A stretch of 64,000 nt of DNA from Kineosporia succinea (GTDB lineage Bacteria > Actinomycetota > Actinomycetes > Actinomycetales > Kineosporiaceae), in the NCBI RefSeq assembly GCF_030811555.1, contig NZ_JAUSQZ010000001.1, forward strand, positions 2,539,241 to 2,603,240, given 5' to 3'. Below the pieces are notes generated by a model. It was not told where the DNA came from and searched no databases. It saw only the letters and a list, made by a program, of their open reading frames with translations. The position numbers were made by a program, and so were the translations under genes. Position 1 is the stretch's first letter; each line of letters opens with the position of its first letter. This document shows, one piece after another, positions 34,632 through 43,098 of this stretch.

Positions 34632-36690
34632 GACTACTACTCACCTGTCCGACGGTCTCGATCTGGTGAATGCCGGTCGCCTCGGTGAAGGCGATGACGG
34701 GAAGCTGGGGCAGCGAACCGCGCAGCAAGCGCCGCAACGGAAGCCGCAGGGGCCCGGAGATCAGCAGGACCGGCAGCTCACCACGTTGTTCCGCGGTGGT
34801 CTGCAGGGCCGAGATGTCCGAGACCAGACGCTGGGCCTGGATCGGGTCGAGCGCGATGACCACGCCCTGTTCCGAGGCACGTAGCGCCTCGCCGATCTGG
34901 GTCTCGACGGCGGGCTCGAGGGTGATGGCCCTCAGCACTCCGTCGCGGACGTACTGGGCGGCCAGGGCCGGGCCGAGCGCGGCCCGGGCGGCCTCGAGCA
35001 GGGCATCCGGGTCCTGGGTGGTGCGGGCCCGCTGGCCGACACCTTCCAGCACCCGGCCCAGGTCGCGGATCGAGACCTGCTCGTCGAGCAGCGCCTGCAG
35101 CAGACGCTGCACCGCCGAGAGCGGCAGCACCCCGGGCACGAGCTCCTCGACCGCGGCGGGCCGGTCGCTCTTGAGCACCTCGAGCAGCTCGCGGGTGTCG
35201 TCGAGGCTGAGAAGCCGGGACGCGTTCTGCCGCACCATCTCGGCGAGGTGGGTGGTGACCACGGCGGCTCGTTCGACGATCGTGGCGCCGGCCAGCTCGG
35301 CCGAGGCCCGGTACTCGATCGGGACCCAGACCGCGGGCAGGCCGAAGACCGGCTCCGTGGTGTGGCGTCCGGGCAGCCCGTCCATCGAGTCGCCGATCGC
35401 CAGCAGGCATCCGGGAGGTGCCTCGCCGGTGGCCACGCTGCTGCCACCGATGCGGATCTCGTAGGTGCCGGGCGCCAGCATGGCGCCGTCCCGGGTACGC
35501 ACCGGCGGGAGCACCAGGCCCAGGTCGAGCGCGGTCTTGCGGCGCAGGGCCCGCACCCGGTCGAGCAGGTCGCCGCCGCGGGCCGTGTCGACCAGGTCGA
35601 CGGCGTCGGGGGACAGGAGGAGCTCGAGCGGGTCGACCCGCAGCGAGTCGGTGACCGGGTCGCTGCTGCCGCCCGGACCGGGCAGGGCCACCTGGCCGGA
35701 GGGCATCGCGATGGCACCGGAGGCCGCCGCCGTCTCGGCCTGCCCCTCCTCGGCCAGGTCGGTGGAACGGAAGGCCGCGAACATCACGAGCCCGCCGACG
35801 ATCAGGAACGGGATCTTCGGCATGCCCGGGATCAGGCACAGGGCCAGCAGCGAGCCGCCGCCGATCATCAGGGCCTGACGGTGCCGGCCGAGCTGCTTGA
35901 TCAGGTCGGAGCCGACGTCGCCGGCCCCGGTCGAGCGGGTCACGATGACACCGGTCGCGACGGACATCAGCAGGGCCGGGATCTGCGAGACCAGGCCGTC
36001 ACCGACGCTCAGGAGGCTGTAGGTCTGGATCGCCTCACCGGCCGGCATGCCCTTCTGCAGCATGCCGATCGCGAAACCACCGATCAGGTTGACCAGGGTG
36101 ATGATCACCGCGGCCATGGCGTCGCCCTTGACGAACTTGGTACCACCGTCCATGGCGCCGTAGAAGTCCGCCTCGGCCGCGACGTCCTTGCGTCGCTGGC
36201 GGGCGGTGTCCTCGTCGATCAGGCCGGAGTTCAGGTCGGCGTCGATCGCCATCTGCTTGCCGGGCATCGCGTCGAGGGTGAAGCGGGCCCCGACCTCGGC
36301 GACGCGGGAGGCACCGTTGGTGACCACGGTCAGCTGGATGATGATCAGGATCGCGAAGATGACCAGACCGATGATCAGGTTGGCCCCGATCACGATGTGG
36401 CCGAACGCGTCGATCACGTGGCCGGCGAAGCCGTCTCGCAGCACCAGCCGGGTGGAGCTGACGTTCAGCGCCAGCCGGAAGATCGTCGCGACCAGCACGA
36501 TCGTCGGGAAGATGGCGAAGTCGAGCACTCGCTGCACCTGCAGCGCGACCAGCAGCACGATCAGGCTGATGCCGATGTTGAGCGCGATCAGGACGTCGAG
36601 GAGGGCGGCCGGCAACGGCACGACCATCATGAGGACGACGATCACGATCGCGATGGGTACAGCGATACGGGTCATCCGGTTGGACGGCAC
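34615..36690 (-). CDS. flhA: Flagellar export gate protein FlhA
   Basis: 691 residues from GTG at 36690, chosen because GGAGG lies 9 bases upstream; ATG at 36675 would give 686. FlhA forms the nonameric ring of the type III export gate. The N-terminal half has eight membrane spans, beginning IAVPIAIVIVVLMMVVPLP. The FHIPEP signature region (VGARFTLDAMPGKQMAIDADLNSG, then DEDTARQRRKDVAAEADFYGAMDG) is present between spans. The C-terminal half is the cytoplasmic domain that receives chaperone-substrate complexes. Full length. It is separated from flhB by a surface-protein/sortase unit and overlaps the downstream FlhF-like gene. It has its own upstream region of about 550 bp. Confidence 0.96.
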   Translation of the reverse strand: MPSNRMTRIAVPIAIVIVVLMMVVPLPAALLDVLIALNIGISLIVLLVALQVQRVLDFAIFPTIVLVATIFRLALNVSSTRLVLRDGFAGHVIDAFGHIVIGANLIIGLVIFAILIIIQLTVVTNGASRVAEVGARFTLDAMPGKQMAIDADLNSGLIDEDTARQRRKDVAAEADFYGAMDGGTKFVKGDAMAAVIITLVNLIGGFAIGMLQKGMPAGEAIQTYSLLSVGDGLVSQIPALLMSVATGVIVTRSTGAGDVGSDLIKQLGRHRQALMIGGGSLLALCLIPGMPKIPFLIVGGLVMFAAFRSTDLAEEGQAETAAASGAIAMPSGQVALPGPGGSSDPVTDSLRVDPLELLLSPDAVDLVDTARGGDLLDRVRALRRKTALDLGLVLPPVRTRDGAMLAPGTYEIRIGGSSVATGEAPPGCLLAIGDSMDGLPGRHTTEPVFGLPAVWVPIEYRASAELAGATIVERAAVVTTHLAEMVRQNASRLLSLDDTRELLEVLKSDRPAAVEELVPGVLPLSAVQRLLQALLDEQVSIRDLGRVLEGVGQRARTTQDPDALLEAARAALGPALAAQYVRDGVLRAITLEPAVETQIGEALRASEQGVVIALDPIQAQRLVSDISALQTTAEQRGELPVLLISGPLRLPLRRLLRGSLPQLPVIAFTEATGIHQIETVGQVSSSHEFAA

Positions 36691-37241
36691 GGGGGCGGAC
36701 CTCCGACGGGCTACGGGGCGAGGTGCGGGCAGCTCACTGGTTCGTGAGGGTGAATCCGTTGTCCCGCGATTACGCCATCCGTGGCTGATGCTCACATCGG
36801 CCGGGCGTGAGGAAGACTTGAGCTTCGGGGTGCCGGGCCGTGGCGATCTGCCGTCCGGGGGATGTTCGGGCCCGGTGACGCGGACAGGTATCACCCGGCG
36901 GTTGCCTGGCGTCCACCACCTGTCAAAGTCTCTGCGGGACAGTTTTTTCGACGTAGTCGCAGGAGAACCGACCTGCGTCGCGGCGAACTTCGCCGTCCGT
37001 CGCCAGGCCGGGCGGGCCAACGGTGGTGACCGTCCGACGTGCCGAAGAACGGAAGCGGCGTACTTTTGTCGAAGTGGCCGCGATCCATGCCGAACTGAAG
37101 CAAAATAGACTTCGGTCGGTCGTTCGGCAGGGGCACCTGACGACCTGCTCCCGCACGACGGCGTGCGCAAGCAGACAGTTGCCTCATGTCCGTATCCGTA
37201 ATGGTTCCAGCACGTTTGCACTGCCTCGGCGGAGGTGCCGA
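36691..37241. other. Divergent intergenic region flhA / 51-codon gene
   Basis: About 550 bp without a recognisable gene. It must hold the - strand promoter of the flhA unit and a + strand promoter for the small membrane-peptide gene. A TTGACA occurs on the - strand at 36919-36924, but I find no -10 at good spacing. Confidence 0.4.
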
Positions 37242-37397
37242 ATGTCTGTTGTTGTCGCCGCGATCGCGGTCTTCCCCGTCCTCACCCTCCTCTTGATCGG
37301 TCTGGCCAAGACCGAGAACGGCCTGGCCCGTCCGGTCAAGCCGCGCATCACCCCGGCCGATCTTCCGGTGCCCGCGCCGGAGACGACCGTGAGCTGA
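37242..37397 (+). CDS. 51-residue single-span membrane peptide
   Basis: 51 residues from ATG at 37242 with GGAGG 6 bases upstream. One membrane span (VVVAAIAVFPVLTLLLIGLA) is followed by a short Pro-rich tail (PRITPADLPVPAPETTVS). The frame is open for a long way upstream, but the RBS and span fix this start. It lies alone on the + strand inside the flagellar locus, and a shared hairpin separates it from the convergent sortase gene. The function is unknown. Confidence 0.65.
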   Translation: MSVVVAAIAVFPVLTLLLIGLAKTENGLARPVKPRITPADLPVPAPETTVS

Positions 37398-37452
37398 TCG
37401 CCGCTCACGCACCGCACTCGAAACGCCCTGTTCCACGCGCAAAAACACCGAT

Positions 37453-37482
37453 GGCCCGGATCTCGACGCTGAGATCCGGGCC
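37453..37482. terminator. Bidirectional terminator between membrane peptide and sortase
   Basis: GGCCCGGATCTC (37453-37464) and GAGATCCGGGCC (37471-37482) form a perfect 12-bp stem with a 6-base loop. It lies between two convergent genes and has an A-rich run (AAAAACACC) on the left, which reads as a T tract for the - strand. Confidence 0.85.
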
Positions 37483-37502
37483 GTTGCCGTGCTGGGGGGT
37501 GT

Positions 37503-38138
37503 CTAGCTCCGGGCGGGCGTGCTGCGAATCAACTGGGCGTGCACGTACAGTCGCTCCCTGGCCGAGAACTCGGGGTGACAGGTGGTCAGTGTCAGCCAGG
37601 CGCGTCCTCTCGCCGTTTTCTGCTCCACCACCGAGATGTCCGACGGATCGGTGACCCCCTCGTCCACCACCGCGTAGTCGAACCGCCCGCGGGCCGTCCA
37701 CACGCTGATCTCGTCACCCCGCGTCAGCTCGTCGATGTGCTTGAACGGGGCGCCCCAGGTGGTGCGGTGCCCGGCCAGGCCGACGTTGCCCCGGCGGCCG
37801 GGCTCCGGGCTGCCCTTGTAGAGGCCCAGGCCCTGCCTGAGGATCTCGGTGCCGGTTCCGGACTCCACCGGCATCCGCCAGTCCCGGCCCAGTTTCGGGA
37901 TCTTCACGACCGCCACCACCGGCCCGGCCACACCCTTCGGGATCACCGCGGTCTCGGGTCCCTTCCCGATGGGGGACGTCCAGGCTTCCGTTGCGCGGTC
38001 GGCGAGACCGTGTGCGGCGGTGCGGGCCTTCCAGTTGGTCCACCACCAGCCGCCACCGACGCCGGCCGTCAGCAGAACGCCGACGGCCAGGGCCGCAAAA
38101 GCGATGAGGCGGACCCGCGATCCGCGGGTCCGCCCCAT
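37503..38138 (-). CDS. Class E-type sortase
   Basis: 211 residues from ATG at 38138, with AGGAG 8 bases upstream; earlier in-frame starts at 38147 and 38144 sit on the RBS itself. One N-terminal membrane span (VRLIAFAALAVGVLLTAGVGGGWWW) acts as a signal anchor, and the catalytic domain faces outward. Active-site residues are visible: His in GLAGHRTTW, Cys in TLTTCHPEF and Arg in ARERLYVHAQL. The TLTTC pattern and actinobacterial setting fit class E sortases, which prefer LAXTG signals. The gene 45 bp upstream on the same strand encodes a large protein with an LAFTG signal, the obvious substrate. Confidence 0.92.
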   Translation of the reverse strand: MGRTRGSRVRLIAFAALAVGVLLTAGVGGGWWWTNWKARTAAHGLADRATEAWTSPIGKGPETAVIPKGVAGPVVAVVKIPKLGRDWRMPVESGTGTEILRQGLGLYKGSPEPGRRGNVGLAGHRTTWGAPFKHIDELTRGDEISVWTARGRFDYAVVDEGVTDPSDISVVEQKTARGRAWLTLTTCHPEFSARERLYVHAQLIRSTPARS

Positions 38139-38183
38139 CGACATCACTCCTGCATCCTTTCGGTTTCTCTCAGCGAGCGGCGG

Positions 38184-41100
38184 TTACGCCACGTCGTCGG
38201 GGTGGTCGGGCTGCTCGCGGTGCTGACCCTCGTGCGGGTCCAGCCCGGTGCCGAGCAGGCCGGCCGGCATCAGCTGACGGCCTTCCTCGTCGGTCGCCGC
38301 CCGGGCACCCCGGCGCGTCCGCAGACGCTCGGCGCCGAGCAGGCCGCCACCGACCACCATCAGCAGCAGGCCCAGGGCCAGGCCCGGGATCAGCAGCAGC
38401 GGGGTACCGGTGAAGGCCAGACCGCCACCGGTGTCGTTGCCGCCGCTCCCGTCGGTGCCGCTGCCGTCGCCGTCGCCGGAGTTGTTGCCGCTCCCGTCGC
38501 CGGTTCCGGTGCCGTCGCCGTCGCCGGAGTCGTTGCCGCCGTCGTCACCGGTGCCGGTGCCGCCCTCCTCGACGACCGTCACGTTCACGGTCTGCTCGGA
38601 TTCCTGACCGATGTCGTCGGTCACCGACATCACGAAGGTGTCCTCACCCTCGGTGTCACCCGCGGTGTAGACGCAGCTCTTGGCGCTCGAGGAGATCTCG
38701 ACCGAGCCGGTTCCGTCCGGCGTGCTGCAGGCGGTGACCTCGAGGCCCGAGTAGTCCGGGCCCTTCGGGGCGATCGCCTTGGTGGCGCCGACCTCGACCT
38801 CGGTCTCGATCGTCGCGGTCGCGGCGAGCACCGGGATGAAGGTGAACGACTCCAGGAAGCTGATCGATCCGGCGGAGTTGGTCACGGTCACCGTGGTGGG
38901 CCCACCGGCGTGCGGCGGGGTGGTCACCTCGACGCTGTTGGAGGCCGCGGCCTTCCAGTTGCCGACCGCCTTACCGGCCATCGCCGGCTTGTAGAGGACG
39001 GCCTTGGCGGCCTTGGCACTGCGGGCCTTGAAGTCGCGGTCCTTCGTCGACTTCCTGACGGCTGACGCCGAGCCCACCTTCGGGTCGTCGACGTCGGGCC
39101 AGAGCTGCAGGTCGGTGCCCTCCACCCCGTCGAAGCTGACGGTGGTGGCGGCGTCGAACCCGGTACCGGTGATCGTGACCCGGGTGCCCCCGGCGACCGG
39201 ACCCACGTTCGGGGTCAGCCCCTGCACCGTCGGCAGCCCGGAGAGCGGCACGTAGGTGAACAGGTACGACCGGCTGTTGCCCTGCGTGTTGCGCAGCAGG
39301 ACCGCGATGCCACCGGCCGCGTGCGGCGGCGTCTTGACCGTCAGCGTGGTGTCGTCCACGACCGACAGGTCGGTGCCCGCCGTGCCGTCGAACGTGACCC
39401 GGTCGACGGTCTGCAGGCCGATGCCCTTGAAGACCACCGTGGTGCCACCGACGGTCGGGCCGCTGCGCGGCGTCATCGTGTCGAGCACCGGCACGCTGTT
39501 CGCCGCGACGTAGGTGAACGTCGCGTCACCGGCCGTGCTGCTGCCCACCGGCGTGGTCAGGATGACGTCGACCGCCCCGGCCGCGTGCGCCGGGCTGGTC
39601 ACGATCACCGTGGTGGTGTTGATGACCCGGATGTTCGTGGCCGGGGTGCCCCCGAAGGTGACGCCCGAGGTCAGGAGCAGGCCGGTGCCGTAGATGGTGA
39701 CGTCCGTGCCACCGGCGATCGGCCCGACGCTGGGCACCAGGGTGGTGACGGTCGGCGACAGGTTGAGCGGGAGGTAGGTGAAGAGCGCGGTGCTGGTGCT
39801 CTGGATCCCACCCGGGCCGACGATCGTCAGCGTCGCCAGACCGGTCGCGTGCGACGGGCTGGTGACGGTGATCTGCGTGCCGGCGCCGTTGACGCTGAAC
39901 GCGGTGCCGGGAGTCGAGTCGAAGCGGACCCCGGTGGCGCCGGTGAAGCCGGTGCCGGTGATGGTCACCACGGTGCCGCCGCTGGTCGGACCCGAGATCG
40001 GCGAGATGCCGGTGATCTGGCCGTCGAAGGCGACGTACTCGTAGTTGAGCGTCACGATGCCGCCCGCGGTGGCGATGATCACCGGGACGACCCCGTCGGT
40101 CAGGCCGGACGGCATCGGGAAGGTGAGCGTGGTGTCACCCGTCACCGTGTAGTTGGTGACGACCTTCGCCCCCACCGTCAGCGCCAGGATCGAGCTGAAG
40201 CCGGTGCCGGTGATGGTGACCGTGTTGCCGCCCTGGATCGGGCCGGTCGTCGGGCTCACCGTGGCGGCGCCGGCCGCGGTCGGGGTGTAGATGAACGTGC
40301 CCGGTGTGAGTGCGGCACCACCGGTGCCCGAGAGGGTCACCAGGTAGGCGCCCGCCGTGTTGGCCGGGGTGTCGAACTTGATCTGTGTGGCCGAGCCACC
40401 CGCCTTGGGCGTGGTGGTCTTGGTGCCGACCTGGATGCTCGTGACCGTGTCCAGGCCGGTGCCGGTGATCGTCACCTCGGTGCCGCCGGTGACCGGGCCG
40501 GTGAGCGGGCTGATCCCGGTCACGGCCGCGACGGCGTTGTAGGTGAAGTTCGACGCGGTGCTGGTGACCCCGCCGGTCCGGACGGTGAAGGCCTGGTTCC
40601 CGGGAAGTCCCGGCGGCGTGGTGAACCGCAGCGTCGTGCCGTTGACGTACGTGGTGGTCAACGGGATCGCGGTGCCCCCGGTGCCCCAGTAGACGACGGA
40701 CGAGCTGGTGTAGTTGGTGCCCGTCAGCGTCACCTCGGTGCCGCCGGACGCCGGGCCGTTGGTCGGGGCGATGGTCCCGATCGTGGGCGTGGCGGCGTTG
40801 TAGGTGAACGTGCTGTTGACGTTGACCAGGCTGGTTCCGCTCGCGTTGGTGACGACCACCGGAACCGTGCCGGGGGCGTCACCTGCCGGGGTGACGAACG
40901 ACAGCGTGGTCAGGGTCGGGGTACCGGTCACCGTCGCCGGCTTGCCCCCGACGGTGACGGTGTTGCCGCTCGTCAGGAAGACACCGGTGAGGTTGACCGT
41001 GGTACCGCCGGCCAGCGGGCCGTTGTCCGGGGCGACGGTCAGAATGGCCGTCAGACCCGGAACCGGAACCGCGGGAACCGGTGTGGCGTAGAAGAACGAG

Positions 41101-42926
41101 CCGGCCAGGGCGTCACCGTTCGGGCTGAGCACGGTCACCGGAGCCGCCCCGGCCGCGTGTGCCGGAGAGGTCACGGTGATCTGCGTCCCGGCGCCGTTGA
41201 CGCTGAAGGCCGTTCCGTTCGTCGTGTCGAACCGCACGCCGGTGGCTCCGGTGAAACCGGTGCCGGTGATGGTGACGACGTCGCCACCCGCGGTCGAACC
41301 CGTCAGCGGGGAGATCCCCGTGACGACCGGCGGCAGGGCGGTGTAGGTGAAGGTCTGCGCGGTCGACGTGGTCGAGCCCCGCTTCACCGTGACCTGCGCG
41401 GTGCCCGTGCCGGCCGGCGCGACCGCGGTCAGCTTGGTCGGGCTCACGTAGGTCGTGGCCTGCGCGTTGGCATCGAACTGGATCACCGAGTCCGTGGTGA
41501 AGCCGGTACCGGTCGCGGTGACCGTGGTGCCGCCGGTGATCGGACCCGTGGCCGGGCTGATGCCGGTGAGGCTCAGCGCGTCCTGGTAGGTGTAGACGCT
41601 CGCGGCCGACTGGGCCGACGTCCCACCGCTGGTGGTCACCGTGACGAATACGGTGCCGGTGCCCGAGGGCGCGGTGGCGGTGATCTGGGTCGGGCTGTTC
41701 ACCGTGACGGAGGTGGCGTTCGTGTTACCGAACTTCACCGTCGGCGAGCCGGTGAAACCGGTCCCCGTGATGACCACCGAGGTGGTGCCGCCGGGCGGCC
41801 CGGTCGATGGATTCACGTTCGTCACCGTCGGCGCACCGACGTAGGTGAAGGTGTTCGTGCCCGTGTTCGTGCCGCCGGTGGTGCCGGGGGTCGTCACGGT
41901 CACGTTCTGCGCGCCGGTGCCCGCGGGGGCGACGGCGGTGATCTTCGTGGTGCTGTCGATCGAGTACGTGGCCTCGGTCGAGCCGAACTTCACCGAGGAC
42001 GTGCCCCGGAAGTTGGTGCCGGTGATGACCACCGAGGTACCGCCCGAGGTCGGGCCGGTGGTCGGCGCGATGCTGCTGACCGTGGGCACGAGGGCGTCGG
42101 TGGTGGAGCACTCGGTGTGCCCAGCGATGACGTCGCCGGTGCCGACCGCGTCGAGCAGCCCGCCGTTGCCGCCGAGCTTCAGGTGCAGGGCGTTGACGAC
42201 CAGCTTGGTCTTGCCGCCGACCGTCGTCCTCGTCTGCTCGTTCAGGGTCAGCGTGCCCAGGCCGAGCACGTTGACGACCGTGTTCGCGGCCGGCTGTTCC
42301 GGCGTGGAGTTCAGCACGCCGGAGAGCTTCAGGCCGGTGACGGTGGAGGTGGCGGTCACGCCCGCGGCGGTGCCGGTGCACTGCGACGAGATCAGGTCCG
42401 CCGAGACACCCTGCAGCCCCAGCGAGGTGCCGAGGCCGAGGCCGTCGACCGCGGCCGTCGCGTTCGCGGTGTCCTTGAGGTCGTCACCCGTGGCGGTCGT
42501 GGTGGCGGTACCGCTGCTGAGCAGACCGGGCACACCCACGTTCGCCGTGGTGGCCTGGGCCGGTCCGGCCGGCCAGTCCGACTTGGGGGTCTCCTGGGTG
42601 CCGATGGTGGCGCCGAGGAGCTTCACGTTGGCGAACAACCCGTAGGACGAGGCGGCGGTGGAACCGTCCGCCGTGGCCTTGAAGTCCTTCTTCTTGAGCT
42701 TGCCCTTCGACCCCGTCGACGGCTTCCCCACCGCCGGCTGGGCGGTCAGGACGGTGCCCGTCTGGGGTGCCGCCGACGCGGTGGCGGCCATGAGAGGCAG
42801 GCCACCGCCGGCGACGAGGAGGCCGGCGACGACCTGCGCAACCCCTCGTCTGTGCCGGAAACGGGTACGGCCGCCGAAAAGCGGCCCCCCGTCCGGGCTC
42901 GTACTGTTCCTGAACAAGACGTGCAT
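38184..42926 (-). CDS. Sortase-anchored surface protein with 12 IPT/TIG repeats
   Basis: 1580 residues from ATG at 42926. An N-terminal signal peptide with Arg-rich start (RTRFRHRRGVAQVVAGLLVA, cleavage near ATASA) is followed by a domain of about 230 residues of unknown type. I count 12 IPT/TIG Ig-like repeats of about 82-88 residues, each starting like VTGISPLTGPTSGGT, containing VTITGTGF and ending FTY. Repeats 4 and 9 are nearly identical; repeat 12 carries a Lys/Ala-rich insert of about 40 residues. Then come a short beta domain with two Cys, a Gly/Asp/Ser linker, and a C-terminal wall-sorting signal: LAFTG, hydrophobic span, RLRTRRGAR. It is probably displayed on peptidoglycan as an adhesin or receptor. 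It sits between flhB and flhA, with its sortase 45 bp downstream. Confidence 0.9.
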   Translation of the reverse strand: MHVLFRNSTSPDGGPLFGGRTRFRHRRGVAQVVAGLLVAGGGLPLMAATASAAPQTGTVLTAQPAVGKPSTGSKGKLKKKDFKATADGSTAASSYGLFANVKLLGATIGTQETPKSDWPAGPAQATTANVGVPGLLSSGTATTTATGDDLKDTANATAAVDGLGLGTSLGLQGVSADLISSQCTGTAAGVTATSTVTGLKLSGVLNSTPEQPAANTVVNVLGLGTLTLNEQTRTTVGGKTKLVVNALHLKLGGNGGLLDAVGTGDVIAGHTECSTTDALVPTVSSIAPTTGPTSGGTSVVITGTNFRGTSSVKFGSTEATYSIDSTTKITAVAPAGTGAQNVTVTTPGTTGGTNTGTNTFTYVGAPTVTNVNPSTGPPGGTTSVVITGTGFTGSPTVKFGNTNATSVTVNSPTQITATAPSGTGTVFVTVTTSGGTSAQSAASVYTYQDALSLTGISPATGPITGGTTVTATGTGFTTDSVIQFDANAQATTYVSPTKLTAVAPAGTGTAQVTVKRGSTTSTAQTFTYTALPPVVTGISPLTGSTAGGDVVTITGTGFTGATGVRFDTTNGTAFSVNGAGTQITVTSPAHAAGAAPVTVLSPNGDALAGSFFYATPVPAVPVPGLTAILTVAPDNGPLAGGTTVNLTGVFLTSGNTVTVGGKPATVTGTPTLTTLSFVTPAGDAPGTVPVVVTNASGTSLVNVNSTFTYNAATPTIGTIAPTNGPASGGTEVTLTGTNYTSSSVVYWGTGGTAIPLTTTYVNGTTLRFTTPPGLPGNQAFTVRTGGVTSTASNFTYNAVAAVTGISPLTGPVTGGTEVTITGTGLDTVTSIQVGTKTTTPKAGGSATQIKFDTPANTAGAYLVTLSGTGGAALTPGTFIYTPTAAGAATVSPTTGPIQGGNTVTITGTGFSSILALTVGAKVVTNYTVTGDTTLTFPMPSGLTDGVVPVIIATAGGIVTLNYEYVAFDGQITGISPISGPTSGGTVVTITGTGFTGATGVRFDSTPGTAFSVNGAGTQITVTSPSHATGLATLTIVGPGGIQSTSTALFTYLPLNLSPTVTTLVPSVGPIAGGTDVTIYGTGLLLTSGVTFGGTPATNIRVINTTTVIVTSPAHAAGAVDVILTTPVGSSTAGDATFTYVAANSVPVLDTMTPRSGPTVGGTTVVFKGIGLQTVDRVTFDGTAGTDLSVVDDTTLTVKTPPHAAGGIAVLLRNTQGNSRSYLFTYVPLSGLPTVQGLTPNVGPVAGGTRVTITGTGFDAATTVSFDGVEGTDLQLWPDVDDPKVGSASAVRKSTKDRDFKARSAKAAKAVLYKPAMAGKAVGNWKAAASNSVEVTTPPHAGGPTTVTVTNSAGSISFLESFTFIPVLAATATIETEVEVGATKAIAPKGPDYSGLEVTACSTPDGTGSVEISSSAKSCVYTAGDTEGEDTFVMSVTDDIGQESEQTVNVTVVEEGGTGTGDDGGNDSGDGDGTGTGDGSGNNSGDGDGSGTDGSGGNDTGGGLAFTGTPLLLIPGLALGLLLMVVGGGLLGAERLRTRRGARAATDEEGRQLMPAGLLGTGLDPHEGQHREQPDHPDDVA

Positions 42927-42992
42927 TGAGGCGCCCCCGCTACCTGAGTGCCAGGATCCATAGCGATCCGGTCGATCGGCGACTCTAGGTAG

Positions 42993-43008
42993 CTGTGTAA
43001 TTACACAG
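42993..43008. promoter_or_regulatory. 16-bp A/T-rich perfect palindrome, candidate operator
   Basis: CTGTGTAATTACACAG is a perfect palindrome in otherwise high-GC DNA, 67 bp upstream of the IPT/TIG gene. On the - strand TAGAGT (TANNNT) follows about 8 bases later, so the palindrome would overlap the -35 region of that promoter. It is a good candidate repressor or activator site. Confidence 0.55.
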
Positions 43009-43098
43009 GTGGGATTACGTGCGGCGTGTCTCGAGAAGATCTCCGGACGGACGACTGAATTTAGGCCCTGGTGACCGTTTTCGGTGACTAAGAACCCC

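Noticed and set aside
39321-42929. A 1200-codon open frame on the + strand opposite the IPT/TIG gene
   Set aside because: Its translation is Arg/Gly/Asp-rich with no domain, signal or RBS; it is a shadow of the strongly GC-biased coding strand, which carries clear repeats and a sorting signal.
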